This document shows, in pieces, positions 56,763 through 64,000 of a stretch of 64,000 nt of DNA. The DNA comes from Microbacterium sp. SA39 (GTDB lineage: Bacteria; Actinomycetota; Actinomycetes; Actinomycetales; Microbacteriaceae). How positions within the stretch are numbered: the stretch's first letter is position 1; each line of letters begins with the position of its first letter. Position numbers and translations under genes: made by a program. Under the pieces are notes generated by a model. It ran no database searches, was not told where the DNA came from, and worked only from the letters and a program-made list of their open reading frames with translations. The DNA lies in assembly GCF_000967865.1 (NCBI RefSeq), contig NZ_JXRU01000038.1, forward strand, positions 248,001 through 312,000, read 5' to 3'.

Positions 56763-59309
56763 TCACACCGTCGTGTGCACGGCCTCCCGACGCGACGAGA
56801 CGCCCAGCTTCCGGTAGATCGACCGCTGATGGGTCTTCACCGTGTTGATCGACACATTCAGCTCCAGCGCGATCTCCGGCAGAGTGCGAGCCGTCTGCAG
56901 CTGCTGGAAGACATCGCGCTCCCGATCCGAGAGCGTCCCTACCGGTGAACCGGTGGCTTCCAACGCCAAGCAGCTGCCGATGAAGTCCTGGAACTGAGTG
57001 CCGAAATGCACATGCTCGCCGAGGAGTTTGCGCACGGCGGTCTCGCGCGGGCCGAACAGGAGCCGGATGTCCTCGCTCGACGCGACCGCGATTCCGGCCT
57101 CGCACAGCTCGTGCGCCTCCTCGTGGTGTCCGCCGTGGCGACGCATCACGGCCGCGGTGATCAGGGTCGCGGACTTCACGTAGGAGATCTCCCCGAACGC
57201 ACGCAGCGATCGCAGCATCTCCAGCGCCGCCGCGTGGTCACCGGCCCGGCGGAGCACGCCGGCGAGTGCGACGTTCACGATCGGCAGATCCGGTCGGTGC
57301 AGGTATTTCCTCGCGATCCGCATGGCGCGCTCTTGCCGTCCGACGGCGTCTTCGAGCAGAGCGACGGATGATTCGCGCAAGGCCGACCAGGACACGCCGT
57401 GGGTTACTTCGAGCGGGATGTCCTGGATGCCGATCGCTGCTCGCCGGCAGGCCGCCAGATCGCCGGTCTCTGCCGCGGAGTAGGCGATCATCATGCGGGC
57501 GATGCTCGGGAAGGAGCGGTCCGAGCTTCCGTTGGTGACGATCGTGCCGAACTCGCGGATGGCCTGTTCGAGACCGCCCGACCAGTAGGAGACGAATCCC
57601 GCCGCCGCCACGGCGCTTCCGCCTGCGTACGTGCTCCAGGGCAGGCTGATGTCGTCCGAGCGGTGCACCTCCCCCAGAGATTCACGGGCTTCCGACAGCC
57701 GCCCCGCCCAGGTCTGCCCGAAGGCGAGGTGACCGAGCGAGCGTTTCTCCAGCGCTCGATCGCCCGATCCGCGCGCCTCGCGCGCGGCGGACGAGAAGTA
57801 CTCCAAAGGCAGCGCCGGGTCCCCGCTGTGCCGGATCTCGGTCCAGCCGAGGAGGTAGTGGAGAGCCGCGCGATCGCCCAGAGCCGTGGAATCGTGATCG
57901 CGGAGCATCTGGCGCACGCTCGCGCTCGCGGCTGCCACGTCGTCGCGCTCGTCGGCCACGAACAGTCGGGCGATGTGCAGCACGTCGGATTCGGCGGCAT
58001 CCGTGTCTCCGGCGGCCATGCTCTCGGCCCGGCGGAACAGCTCCTGCGCCACCCGGTGGCTTCCGAGAACATCGGTCGCGCACGCACGGACGAGCAGGAT
58101 CTGTGCGTCCTCGGGGTCATGGCGCAGGATGTCGGTGGCGGCACGCTCCACCTCGGCGGCCTCGGCGCCGACGACGAGGCCGACCCAGTGGCGGAGCAGC
58201 GCGTCTCGCGCCCCCGCGGTGTCTCCTCCGCCGAGTGAGTGGGAGATCGCGGCGATCGGGTCACTGGCATCCAGAAAGGCGGCGGCCCGTCGATGGGCGC
58301 CGGCCGCGCGCTCGCCGTCCGTCGCCGCGATCTCCGCGCACCGGCGGGCGAAGGCAGCGTGCCAGCGGTACACGGGGCCGCCGGGGCGATCGAAGCTGTC
58401 GAGGAAGAGCCCCATGCGCACGCAGGTTCGCAGCAGTTCGGCGGCATCCGGGCGCTCGGTGACCGCCACCGCGAGTTCGGGAGTGAGTTCGGCACAGATG
58501 CTCGCGTCGAGGACGAAATCGGCGATCTCCGGCGACAGGGCGTCCAGCACGTACTCTCGCACATAGTTCCCCAGGAAGCTGCCTGCGCTCACGGCCTCCC
58601 CATCGGGGCGCGCCCCTCCGATCATCATCAGACGGACGGCGATCGGCCATCCTTTCGTCTCCTCGAAGATCGTCTCCGCGGCGAGACCGCTCGGGTCGCC
58701 CGGGTGCAGCCGCTGCACTTCGGCCCGGGTGAAGCTCAGCGTCTCGGCGCCGATGAACGCCTCCGGGTGGATCAGTCGGTGACGGCTCAACGTGACCTCG
58801 AGCATGGTCGTCCCGATCAGCACGACGCGCAGGTTCTCCGGAGCCTGATCCGACAGGGCGCCGAGCAGGCCGCGATGCCAGTCCTCGCCGGCCCGCTGCG
58901 CATCATCGACCACGAGATGGACCGTGCCGCATTTCGCCTCGATGGCTGCGCAGATCTCCTCGTAGGCGTGCATCGGATCGTCGAGATCCCGAGAGAGCGC
59001 CAGAGGCTTGCCCGCCCGTTCCGCCCCCAGGAGCAGAGCATGCACGACGCCCTGCGTGAGACGTGAGGGATCCGAGTCGAAGCGGTTGAGGGCGAGCCAG
59101 GCGACATCGCCCTGGCCTGCCGCCCAGTCCGCGACCGCGGTCGTCTTCCCGAACCCGCTCGGTGCACTGACGATGGTGAGAGCGTTCGTCGCGGCCACAT
59201 CTGCGATCGCGATGCTCAGACGATCCCGCCGAATCGCGCCGGCCTGCGGGGCCGGCGGGTGGAAGCGCACCGCAGGGCCCGGTCGTGACGACCGCATGGG
59301 GGGAGCCAT
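56763..59309 (-). CDS. MalT-like (LAL/STAND) LuxR-family transcriptional regulator
   Basis: This is an 848-residue ATP-binding regulator. Walker A APSGFGKTT lies at 49-57, a Walker B-like HLVVDDAQ about 80 residues later, a long helical (TPR-like) middle from about 330 to 770, and a C-terminal LuxR HTH (LSDRERDVFQQLQ, LNVSINTVKTHQRSIYRKLG). In MalT, ligand and ATP binding cause oligomerisation and activation. It is the only DNA-binding regulator seen between 37.6 and 61.2 kb, so it is my candidate activator for the TCACCC-N5-GGGTGA sites. No such site precedes its own start. Confidence 0.93.
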   Translation of the reverse strand: MAPPMRSSRPGPAVRFHPPAPQAGAIRRDRLSIAIADVAATNALTIVSAPSGFGKTTAVADWAAGQGDVAWLALNRFDSDPSRLTQGVVHALLLGAERAGKPLALSRDLDDPMHAYEEICAAIEAKCGTVHLVVDDAQRAGEDWHRGLLGALSDQAPENLRVVLIGTTMLEVTLSRHRLIHPEAFIGAETLSFTRAEVQRLHPGDPSGLAAETIFEETKGWPIAVRLMMIGGARPDGEAVSAGSFLGNYVREYVLDALSPEIADFVLDASICAELTPELAVAVTERPDAAELLRTCVRMGLFLDSFDRPGGPVYRWHAAFARRCAEIAATDGERAAGAHRRAAAFLDASDPIAAISHSLGGGDTAGARDALLRHWVGLVVGAEAAEVERAATDILRHDPEDAQILLVRACATDVLGSHRVAQELFRRAESMAAGDTDAAESDVLHIARLFVADERDDVAAASASVRQMLRDHDSTALGDRAALHYLLGWTEIRHSGDPALPLEYFSSAAREARGSGDRALEKRSLGHLAFGQTWAGRLSEARESLGEVHRSDDISLPWSTYAGGSAVAAAGFVSYWSGGLEQAIREFGTIVTNGSSDRSFPSIARMMIAYSAAETGDLAACRRAAIGIQDIPLEVTHGVSWSALRESSVALLEDAVGRQERAMRIARKYLHRPDLPIVNVALAGVLRRAGDHAAALEMLRSLRAFGEISYVKSATLITAAVMRRHGGHHEEAHELCEAGIAVASSEDIRLLFGPRETAVRKLLGEHVHFGTQFQDFIGSCLALEATGSPVGTLSDRERDVFQQLQTARTLPEIALELNVSINTVKTHQRSIYRKLGVSSRREAVHTTV

Positions 59310-59357
59310 GCGCTCAACATATGGGAGCGATCACACCGCCTCAAGGGGGTCTTTCGT

Positions 59358-60425
59358 CTATACCCCGGGCTTGAAGGTTTTATCGCGTTTCAAGGCATCT
59401 GCAGTACGGATGAAGAGGATGATCCAGGTGAATACAACGACGCCCGCGACGAGCTCGACAGCTGTGAGCGTGTAGTACCCGACGGCGAAGAACACGGCCA
59501 GAAGCACGATCACCGCGACGAAGACATAGCCGAGCAGAAGGAACGTCCGCGACATCCCCGGAATCCATCGGTGCATCGCGAAGACGAGCACGGCGAAGGC
59601 GACCGTCATCCCTGATGCCACCGCGGTGTGCAGCGCGAAGAACTGGTCGACGGGGAAGACGCCGACCAGTCCCAGGAAGATGCCGACGATGACGAGGCAG
59701 GTCCGCACCGCGGTCACGCCATGCGGGTGCGACGTCGGGACGCCTTTCGCCGCATAGCGCGCCAGCGTCGTCACGAGGATGCCGGCCACGATCAACGTGA
59801 GGTTGAAGGTCTTCGCGGACAGGTCGTTCGTCATGCCGAGCGCGCTCAGGTTGTCCTTCCACCACAGCGGATCACTGGCTGTCAGCATGCTCGCGAGGAC
59901 CCCGAAGACGAGGAACACGGCGAGCACCGTCGCCAGCAGCTGCAGGTCGAGATGCGTCGCCGAGTAGTACACGACGTACGCCGTCAGCGCGGCGGCCGCC
60001 CCCGACAGCAGAAGAACCGGAATCGGGAAGACGACCGCGCCGACGAGGCCGCGCTCCATGATCGACGCGACGAGAGTCCACCCGAGGAGGGCGATCATGG
60101 CGTGCGCGAAGGCGAAGGCGCCGATGTCGATCACGTCGAGCGCGCCCAGTCGATGGGAGCGCGCGGGGTCTGCGACCACGATGCGGCCGAGGACGAAGAC
60201 GATGATCGCCACGGACGCCGAGGCGATCGCGACGAACTGACCGAGGGAGTCAGGGCCGGAGATGGGCGCCGACTGCCAACGGAACACGGGCACGGCGATG
60301 AGGGCGACGAGCACGAACGCGAAGATCGAGATCTGCAGTCCGATGGCTTCGCGCGCCCTCTCCCGATTCTCTCCGTCGGAACGGGCCGAGGTCAGCAGGT
60401 CTCGCGGTGGTGAGGTCGTCGACAT
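59358..60425 (-). CDS. DUF998-like polytopic membrane protein
   Basis: This is a 355-residue protein with about ten helices. The stretch DPLWWKDNLSALGMTNDLSAKTFN is typical of DUF998/Frag1-like proteins, followed by GIFLGLVGVFPVDQFFALHTAVASGM. The function is unknown. It lies 48 nt upstream of the LuxR regulator gene on the same strand and could be co-transcribed with it. No regional palindrome is found in front of it. Confidence 0.78.
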   Translation of the reverse strand: MSTTSPPRDLLTSARSDGENRERAREAIGLQISIFAFVLVALIAVPVFRWQSAPISGPDSLGQFVAIASASVAIIVFVLGRIVVADPARSHRLGALDVIDIGAFAFAHAMIALLGWTLVASIMERGLVGAVVFPIPVLLLSGAAAALTAYVVYYSATHLDLQLLATVLAVFLVFGVLASMLTASDPLWWKDNLSALGMTNDLSAKTFNLTLIVAGILVTTLARYAAKGVPTSHPHGVTAVRTCLVIVGIFLGLVGVFPVDQFFALHTAVASGMTVAFAVLVFAMHRWIPGMSRTFLLLGYVFVAVIVLLAVFFAVGYYTLTAVELVAGVVVFTWIILFIRTADALKRDKTFKPGV

Positions 60426-60496
60426 GACCTCATTGTGTGTTCTCCGGGCGCCGCCGGCCGTGCGCCTTCATCTGTTCCGGGCGAGGCGTCGCACCA

Positions 60497-61126
60497 TCAG
60501 ATCTTGATGGGGAACGTCACAAGAGTCAGGATCCCCGCGACGGCGATGACGCCACTGAGCACCACGAAGGTCAGGCGTCGCCAGACCGCCCGCTGATTCT
60601 GTGACAGCGCGGCGAAGAAGAGCACGAGTGCGAACAGAACCGTGAGCAGCGCATAGTCGTCGCCTCGCTGATTGTTGACGAGCGCCTGGTCGAACTTCGC
60701 ATCGGCGCGTGCGTTCAGCTCCTCCGCCTCGAGCGTCCCGGGAGGGACGTATTCGTCCATCGCGAAGGGTCCCAGCGAAACGCGATCCTCGTCGTTCCAG
60801 GCGTCGAATGCGACGGCGAACTCGTCGGAGAAGCGCTCCTCGATGAAGCTCACGAGCTCGGCGTCTCCGTCGGCCTCTGCGAGAACCCACTGGGTGTAGA
60901 TCGTCAGGTCGTACTGACGTGCGGCTTCCGACGTCGCCTTCGCCGATGCCGCCTGCACGCGCGCGCTGGAGGCCTGGCTGAAGGCGATCGACATCTCACC
61001 GCCCCACTTCGACGCCTCGAACCCGCACCAGGCGGTGACCACGGCGGTGATGGACAGGAGAACGACGGTGCTGATCTCGAGCGTCCTGTGTGTGCTCCGG
61101 GTCTTCGGATCAGGTCGATCTTCCAT
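60497..61126 (-). CDS. Small membrane protein, unknown function (DUF4337-like pattern)
   Basis: This is a 209-residue protein with one N-terminal helix (LEISTVVLLSITAVVTAWCGF), a polar middle of about 110 residues and two C-terminal helices. The stretch WGGEMSIAFSQASSARVQAA after the first helix recalls proteins placed in DUF4337, but I am not sure. Operator F lies 42 nt upstream with GAGGAT at 30 nt, and the start would then be leaderless (ATG at +1). Confidence 0.75.
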   Translation of the reverse strand: MEDRPDPKTRSTHRTLEISTVVLLSITAVVTAWCGFEASKWGGEMSIAFSQASSARVQAASAKATSEAARQYDLTIYTQWVLAEADGDAELVSFIEERFSDEFAVAFDAWNDEDRVSLGPFAMDEYVPPGTLEAEELNARADAKFDQALVNNQRGDDYALLTVLFALVLFFAALSQNQRAVWRRLTFVVLSGVIAVAGILTLVTFPIKI

Positions 61127-61168
61127 TCGGCAATCCTCGACGGAAGCCGTCGCTCTCGCACATGCCGG

Positions 61169-61185
61169 TCACCCGAGCCGGGTGA
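61169..61185. promoter_or_regulatory. Palindromic operator F (TCACCC-GAGCC-GGGTGA)
   Basis: This palindrome with extended GG/CC flanks lies between divergent genes. On the minus side GAGGAT (61138-61133) begins 30 nt away. On the plus side TACTCT (61201-61206) lies only 15 nt away and would give a leaderless start at GTG 61213. Confidence 0.7.
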
Positions 61186-61212
61186 CCGAGACCCCGGGGC
61201 TACTCTGGCCGG

Positions 61213-62328
61213 GTGACCCTCTCCCCCGCCCTGCGCGTGACGCTCACTCTCGCCGCCGCGACGATCGCCCTTGCGGGCGTCTTCTTCGCGCGCGAGGTGT
61301 TCGGGCCCGTCGCGCTCGCCATCGTCATCGTGATCATCTGCGAGCCGCTGCGCAGCCCGCTCGACCGGCGCGGGTGGCCGAGGTGGGCCGGCACGACGGC
61401 CGTCATCCTTCTCGCCTACCTGATCCTGCTGGCCATGGGCGCCCTGCTCTGGCTCGCCGGTACCCAGTTCGTCCGGCTGATCGGCGATCTCTCGTCCGAG
61501 GGCGGACTGACGCGCTCGGCCGACGAGGTCGTCGCCTGGCTCCAGTCGCTCGGGCTCGACGAGGAGGCATCGGATGCCGCAGCCTCCGTGCTCGATCCCG
61601 ACACGCTGCTCGGCGTGGCCCGCAGCATCGGGGGCACGGTGATCAGCGTCGCGACGGCACTCTTCTTCGTATGCGCCTACATCATCTTCATGGCCGTCGA
61701 TGCTGCCCGATACCGCCAGGCCTCCGAGCTGTTCGGGGCGACGAAGGGAGCGGTCCTCGCGCGCATCTCCCGCCTTAACTCCGGCATCCGCCGGTACTAC
61801 GTGGTGAACGCCGCGTTCGGCGCCGTCGTGGCGATCATCGACGGGCTCGCACTGTGGTGGATGGGCATACCGGTCCCGATCGTCTGGGCGATTCTCGCCT
61901 TCGTCACGAACTTCGTCCCGAACATCGGCTTCGTCCTCGGCCTCGTGCCGCCGGCGATCCTCGCCTTCGTCGTCGGAGATTGGCCGCTGCTCCTCGGCGT
62001 GATCGCGGTGTACTGCGTCGTCAACGTGGTCCTGCAGGTGCTCGTGCAACCGAAGTTCGTCAGTGACGCGGTCGACCTCAGCCTCACGCTGAGCTTCTTC
62101 TCGGTCATCTTCTGGACCTTCATCATCGGCCCGCTCGGGGCGATCCTGTCCATCCCGCTCACGCTGCTCGTGCGGGCCCTGGTGCTGGAAGGCGACCCCG
62201 GCACCATCTGGCTGCGGTGGCTCTCCGGCGACCGCTCGGCGGTGCCTCCGGACTCGAGACGTGGGGCCCCGCGTCGGATTGAATTGTGCACAACTGAATT
62301 GGGTGACATACTCGTCGGATGCCGGTGA
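61213..62328 (+). CDS. AI-2E-family permease (second copy)
   Basis: This is a 371-residue protein with eight helices and the family core FVTNFVPNIGFVLGLVPPAILAF, then SLTLSFFSVIFWTFIIGPLGAILS. Family members export small molecules or ions (for example TqsA exports autoinducer-2); the cargo here is unknown. GTG 61213 lacks a clear ribosome site, consistent with a leaderless transcript. The last 20 codons run through the OhrR operator and overlap the ohrR start by 10 nt. Confidence 0.88.
   Translation: MTLSPALRVTLTLAAATIALAGVFFAREVFGPVALAIVIVIICEPLRSPLDRRGWPRWAGTTAVILLAYLILLAMGALLWLAGTQFVRLIGDLSSEGGLTRSADEVVAWLQSLGLDEEASDAAASVLDPDTLLGVARSIGGTVISVATALFFVCAYIIFMAVDAARYRQASELFGATKGAVLARISRLNSGIRRYYVVNAAFGAVVAIIDGLALWWMGIPVPIVWAILAFVTNFVPNIGFVLGLVPPAILAFVVGDWPLLLGVIAVYCVVNVVLQVLVQPKFVSDAVDLSLTLSFFSVIFWTFIIGPLGAILSIPLTLLVRALVLEGDPGTIWLRWLSGDRSAVPPDSRRGAPRRIELCTTELGDILVGCR
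62279..62302. promoter_or_regulatory. Candidate OhrR operator
   Basis: The perfect palindrome TTGTGCACAA (62284-62293) with AATT flanks lies 17 nt before ohrR, inside the end of the AI-2E gene. Position and AT-rich character fit OhrR boxes; the exact consensus cannot be tested here. Confidence 0.5.
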
Positions 62329-62768
62329 CCGATGAGATGGTGTGCTTCTCGCTCTACTCCGCTGCCCGCGCCACGACGCAGGCGTATCGCACGCTGCTCG
62401 CCCCCTGGGGTCTGACCTACCCGCAGTACCTCGTGCTCGCGATCCTCTGGCATGAGGGCGATCAGACGATCGGCTCGCTGGGCGACGCGATGCAGCTCGA
62501 CTCGGGCACGCTGTCGCCGCTCGTCCGTCGGCTCGAACAGGCCGGTCACGTCACGCGCGCACGAAGCGCCGAGGACGAGCGCGTGGTCACCGTGAACCTG
62601 ACCGAGGCCGGGCAGGCGCTGCGGACCGAGCTCGCGTCCGTCCCCGCGCAGGTCGCAGGGTTCTCCGGCATCCGCGACGACGCCCACCGGCGCCGACTGA
62701 TCGCCGAGCTGCACGAGCTCACCGCCCTGCTGCAGGACGCGACGTCCCAGACCACCCGCACCAGCTGA
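62319..62768 (+). CDS. ohrR: OhrR-type MarR-family peroxide-sensing repressor
   Basis: This is a 149-residue MarR repressor. The reactive Cys (residue 9 in EMVCFSLYSA) corresponds to Cys15 of B. subtilis OhrR. YPQYLVLAILWHEGDQTIGSL and LDSGTLSPLVRRLEQAGHVTR give the winged helix. Oxidation by organic hydroperoxides should release it from DNA. It lies 29 nt upstream of ohr and probably controls both. Confidence 0.93.
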   Translation: MPVTDEMVCFSLYSAARATTQAYRTLLAPWGLTYPQYLVLAILWHEGDQTIGSLGDAMQLDSGTLSPLVRRLEQAGHVTRARSAEDERVVTVNLTEAGQALRTELASVPAQVAGFSGIRDDAHRRRLIAELHELTALLQDATSQTTRTS

Positions 62769-62797
62769 TCCCCCCGACGGAAGGAAGAACCGCACCC

Positions 62798-63220
62798 ATG
62801 GAAGCTCTCTACACCGCAGAGGCCCTCGCCACCGGAGCCGGACGAGACGGACACGTCGCCACGAGCGACCGTCGCGTCGAGTTCGACCTCGCGATCCCTA
62901 AGGAGATGGGCGGCAGCGGCGACGGCGCGAACCCGGAGCAGCTGTTCGCCGCCGGATACGCGGCCTGCTTCCACTCCGCGCTGCAGAGCGTCGCCCGCAC
63001 GCAGAAGATGCGCATCGCCGACTCGTCCGTCGGCGCGCGCGTGCAGATCGGCCCGAACGGCCAGGGCGGCTTCGGCCTCGCGGTCGAGCTCGAGGTCGTG
63101 ATCCCCGAGCTCCCGCACGACCAGGCGCAGGCCCTCGCGGATGCGGCGCACCAGGTGTGCCCGTACTCGAACGCGACCCGCGGCAACATCGACGTCACCA
63201 TCACCGTCTCCGACGACTGA
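62798..63220 (+). CDS. ohr: Organic hydroperoxide resistance protein (Ohr/OsmC family)
   Basis: This is a 140-residue thiol peroxidase. The two catalytic cysteines are Cys57 (GYAACFHSAL) and Cys121 (HQVCPYSNATRGN). It reduces organic hydroperoxides using lipoyl or thiol donors. GGAAGGAAG gives a clear ribosome site. It is in an operon with ohrR and followed by an oxidoreductase. Confidence 0.96.
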   Translation: MEALYTAEALATGAGRDGHVATSDRRVEFDLAIPKEMGGSGDGANPEQLFAAGYAACFHSALQSVARTQKMRIADSSVGARVQIGPNGQGGFGLAVELEVVIPELPHDQAQALADAAHQVCPYSNATRGNIDVTITVSDD

Positions 63221-63239
63221 CCAGAGAGGCAGACACATC

Positions 63240-64000
63240 ATGCGCGCACTCATCCACTCCACGTTCGGCTCCCCCGAAGAGGTCCTGCAGGTCGAAGACC
63301 GCCCCGTTCCCGAGCCCGGTCCCGGACAGGTGCGCCTGCGCATCGTCCTCTCCCCCATCCACAACCACGACCTGTGGACCGTCCGCGGCACCTATGGCTT
63401 CAAGCCCGAGCTGCCCGCGGCCTCCGGCACCGAGGCGCTCGGCACGGTGGACGCGCTCGGTGAGGGAGTCGACCATCTCACCGTCGGCCAGCGCGTCGCC
63501 ACCGGGGGCACCTTCGGCGCCTGGTCCGAGTACATCGTCGCGGACGCCGCCGGACTCATCCCAGTACCCGAATCCCTTCCCGAAGAGAGCGCGGCGCAGC
63601 TGGTCTCGATGCCGTTCAGCACGATGACCCTGCTGCAGTTCCTCGAGGTGCAGGAGGGCGACTGGATCGTGCAGAACGCGGCGAACGGCGCAGTGGGACG
63701 GATGCTGGCGCAGCTCGGTGCCGCGCGCGGAGTCAACGTGCTCGGCCTCGTGCGCCGCACCGCCGGCGTCGACGAGCTCCGCGCGCAGGGCATCGAGAAC
63801 GCCGTCGCCACTGACCAGGACGACTGGGAGGAGCAGGCCGCCGCGATCACCGGCGGAGCGCCGATCCTCGCGGGCGTCGACTCGGTCGGCGGTGCTTCCG
63901 CCGGGCAGGTGCTGTCGCTGCTCGCCGAGAACGGCACTCTCGTCGCGTTCGGCGCGATGGATTCACCCACCATGGAGATCGCGTCGTCCGACGTCATCTT
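63240..64000 (+). CDS. Zinc-type (MDR superfamily) alcohol dehydrogenase / quinone reductase, 3' end outside window
   Basis: This is the first 253 codons of an MDR enzyme. The N-terminal GroES-like domain (VLSPIHNHDLWTVRGTYGF) and nucleotide-binding region (QNAANGAVGRMLAQLGAARG) are visible. It resembles the enoyl-reductase/quinone-reductase branch, with no clear zinc-binding set. ATG 63240 follows AGAGAGG and lies 19 nt after ohr, so it may be part of the peroxide operon. The C-terminus is cut at the window edge. Confidence 0.88.
   Translation, partial: MRALIHSTFGSPEEVLQVEDRPVPEPGPGQVRLRIVLSPIHNHDLWTVRGTYGFKPELPAASGTEALGTVDALGEGVDHLTVGQRVATGGTFGAWSEYIVADAAGLIPVPESLPEESAAQLVSMPFSTMTLLQFLEVQEGDWIVQNAANGAVGRMLAQLGAARGVNVLGLVRRTAGVDELRAQGIENAVATDQDDWEEQAAAITGGAPILAGVDSVGGASAGQVLSLLAENGTLVAFGAMDSPTMEIASSDVI

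Overview
The window is high-GC, densely coded DNA from an actinobacterium, most likely Microbacterium or a close relative in Microbacteriaceae. This rests on the gene order rho-prfA-prmC-Sua5-wecA-atp, a Rho with a very long disordered N-terminus, many GTG starts and the overall protein sequences. No database search was possible, so the genus is an inference.

Left part (1-28.3 kb) is core chromosome. A 3'-truncated FtsK/SpoIIIE-type ATPase, a PP2C phosphatase, an aldo/keto reductase, a proline-rich membrane protein and YaaA are followed by the complete F-type ATP synthase operon on the minus strand (wecA-like, atpI-like, atpB-E-F-H-A-G-D-C), closed by a strong hairpin. Upstream lie Sua5, prmC, prfA, rho, thrB, hom, lysA and argS. 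A plus-strand cysK-cysE pair sits between prfA and prmC. An SGNH hydrolase broken by a one-base deletion and tRNA-Arg(CCG) end this part. Beside the tRNA is a long palindromic element.

Middle part (29.5-37.6 kb) is a copper-handling island: a DUF5134-like membrane protein divergent from a PepSY protein, a CopZ-like chaperone, a CopD-CtaG fusion, a CopA-type P-type ATPase, and a BlaI/CopY-type repressor with a BlaR-like M56 peptidase. Both divergent promoter regions carry near-identical dyads (CTAC-N5-GTAG), so the island looks like one repressor-controlled regulon.

Right part (37.6-61.2 kb) is the most unusual. It holds two formylglycine sulfatases, a formylglycine-generating enzyme, an acyl-CoA ligase, two GAP/Sap-like membrane proteins, a HAD phosphatase, three SulP anion transporters, two DUF6325-like proteins, two SHOCT proteins, two AI-2E-type permeases (one frameshifted), a DUF1269-like protein, further membrane proteins and a large MalT-like LuxR regulator. 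Seven intergenic (or stop-codon-overlapping) palindromes of the form TCACCC-N5-GGGTGA precede nearly every transcription unit here; I saw them nowhere else in the window. In most cases a -10-like hexamer follows the palindrome by 30-31 nt. I read this as an undescribed, coordinately activated regulon, with the LuxR/STAND protein as the likely activator.

The right edge (62.3-64 kb) is an OhrR-Ohr peroxide module followed by a partial zinc-type (MDR) oxidoreductase.
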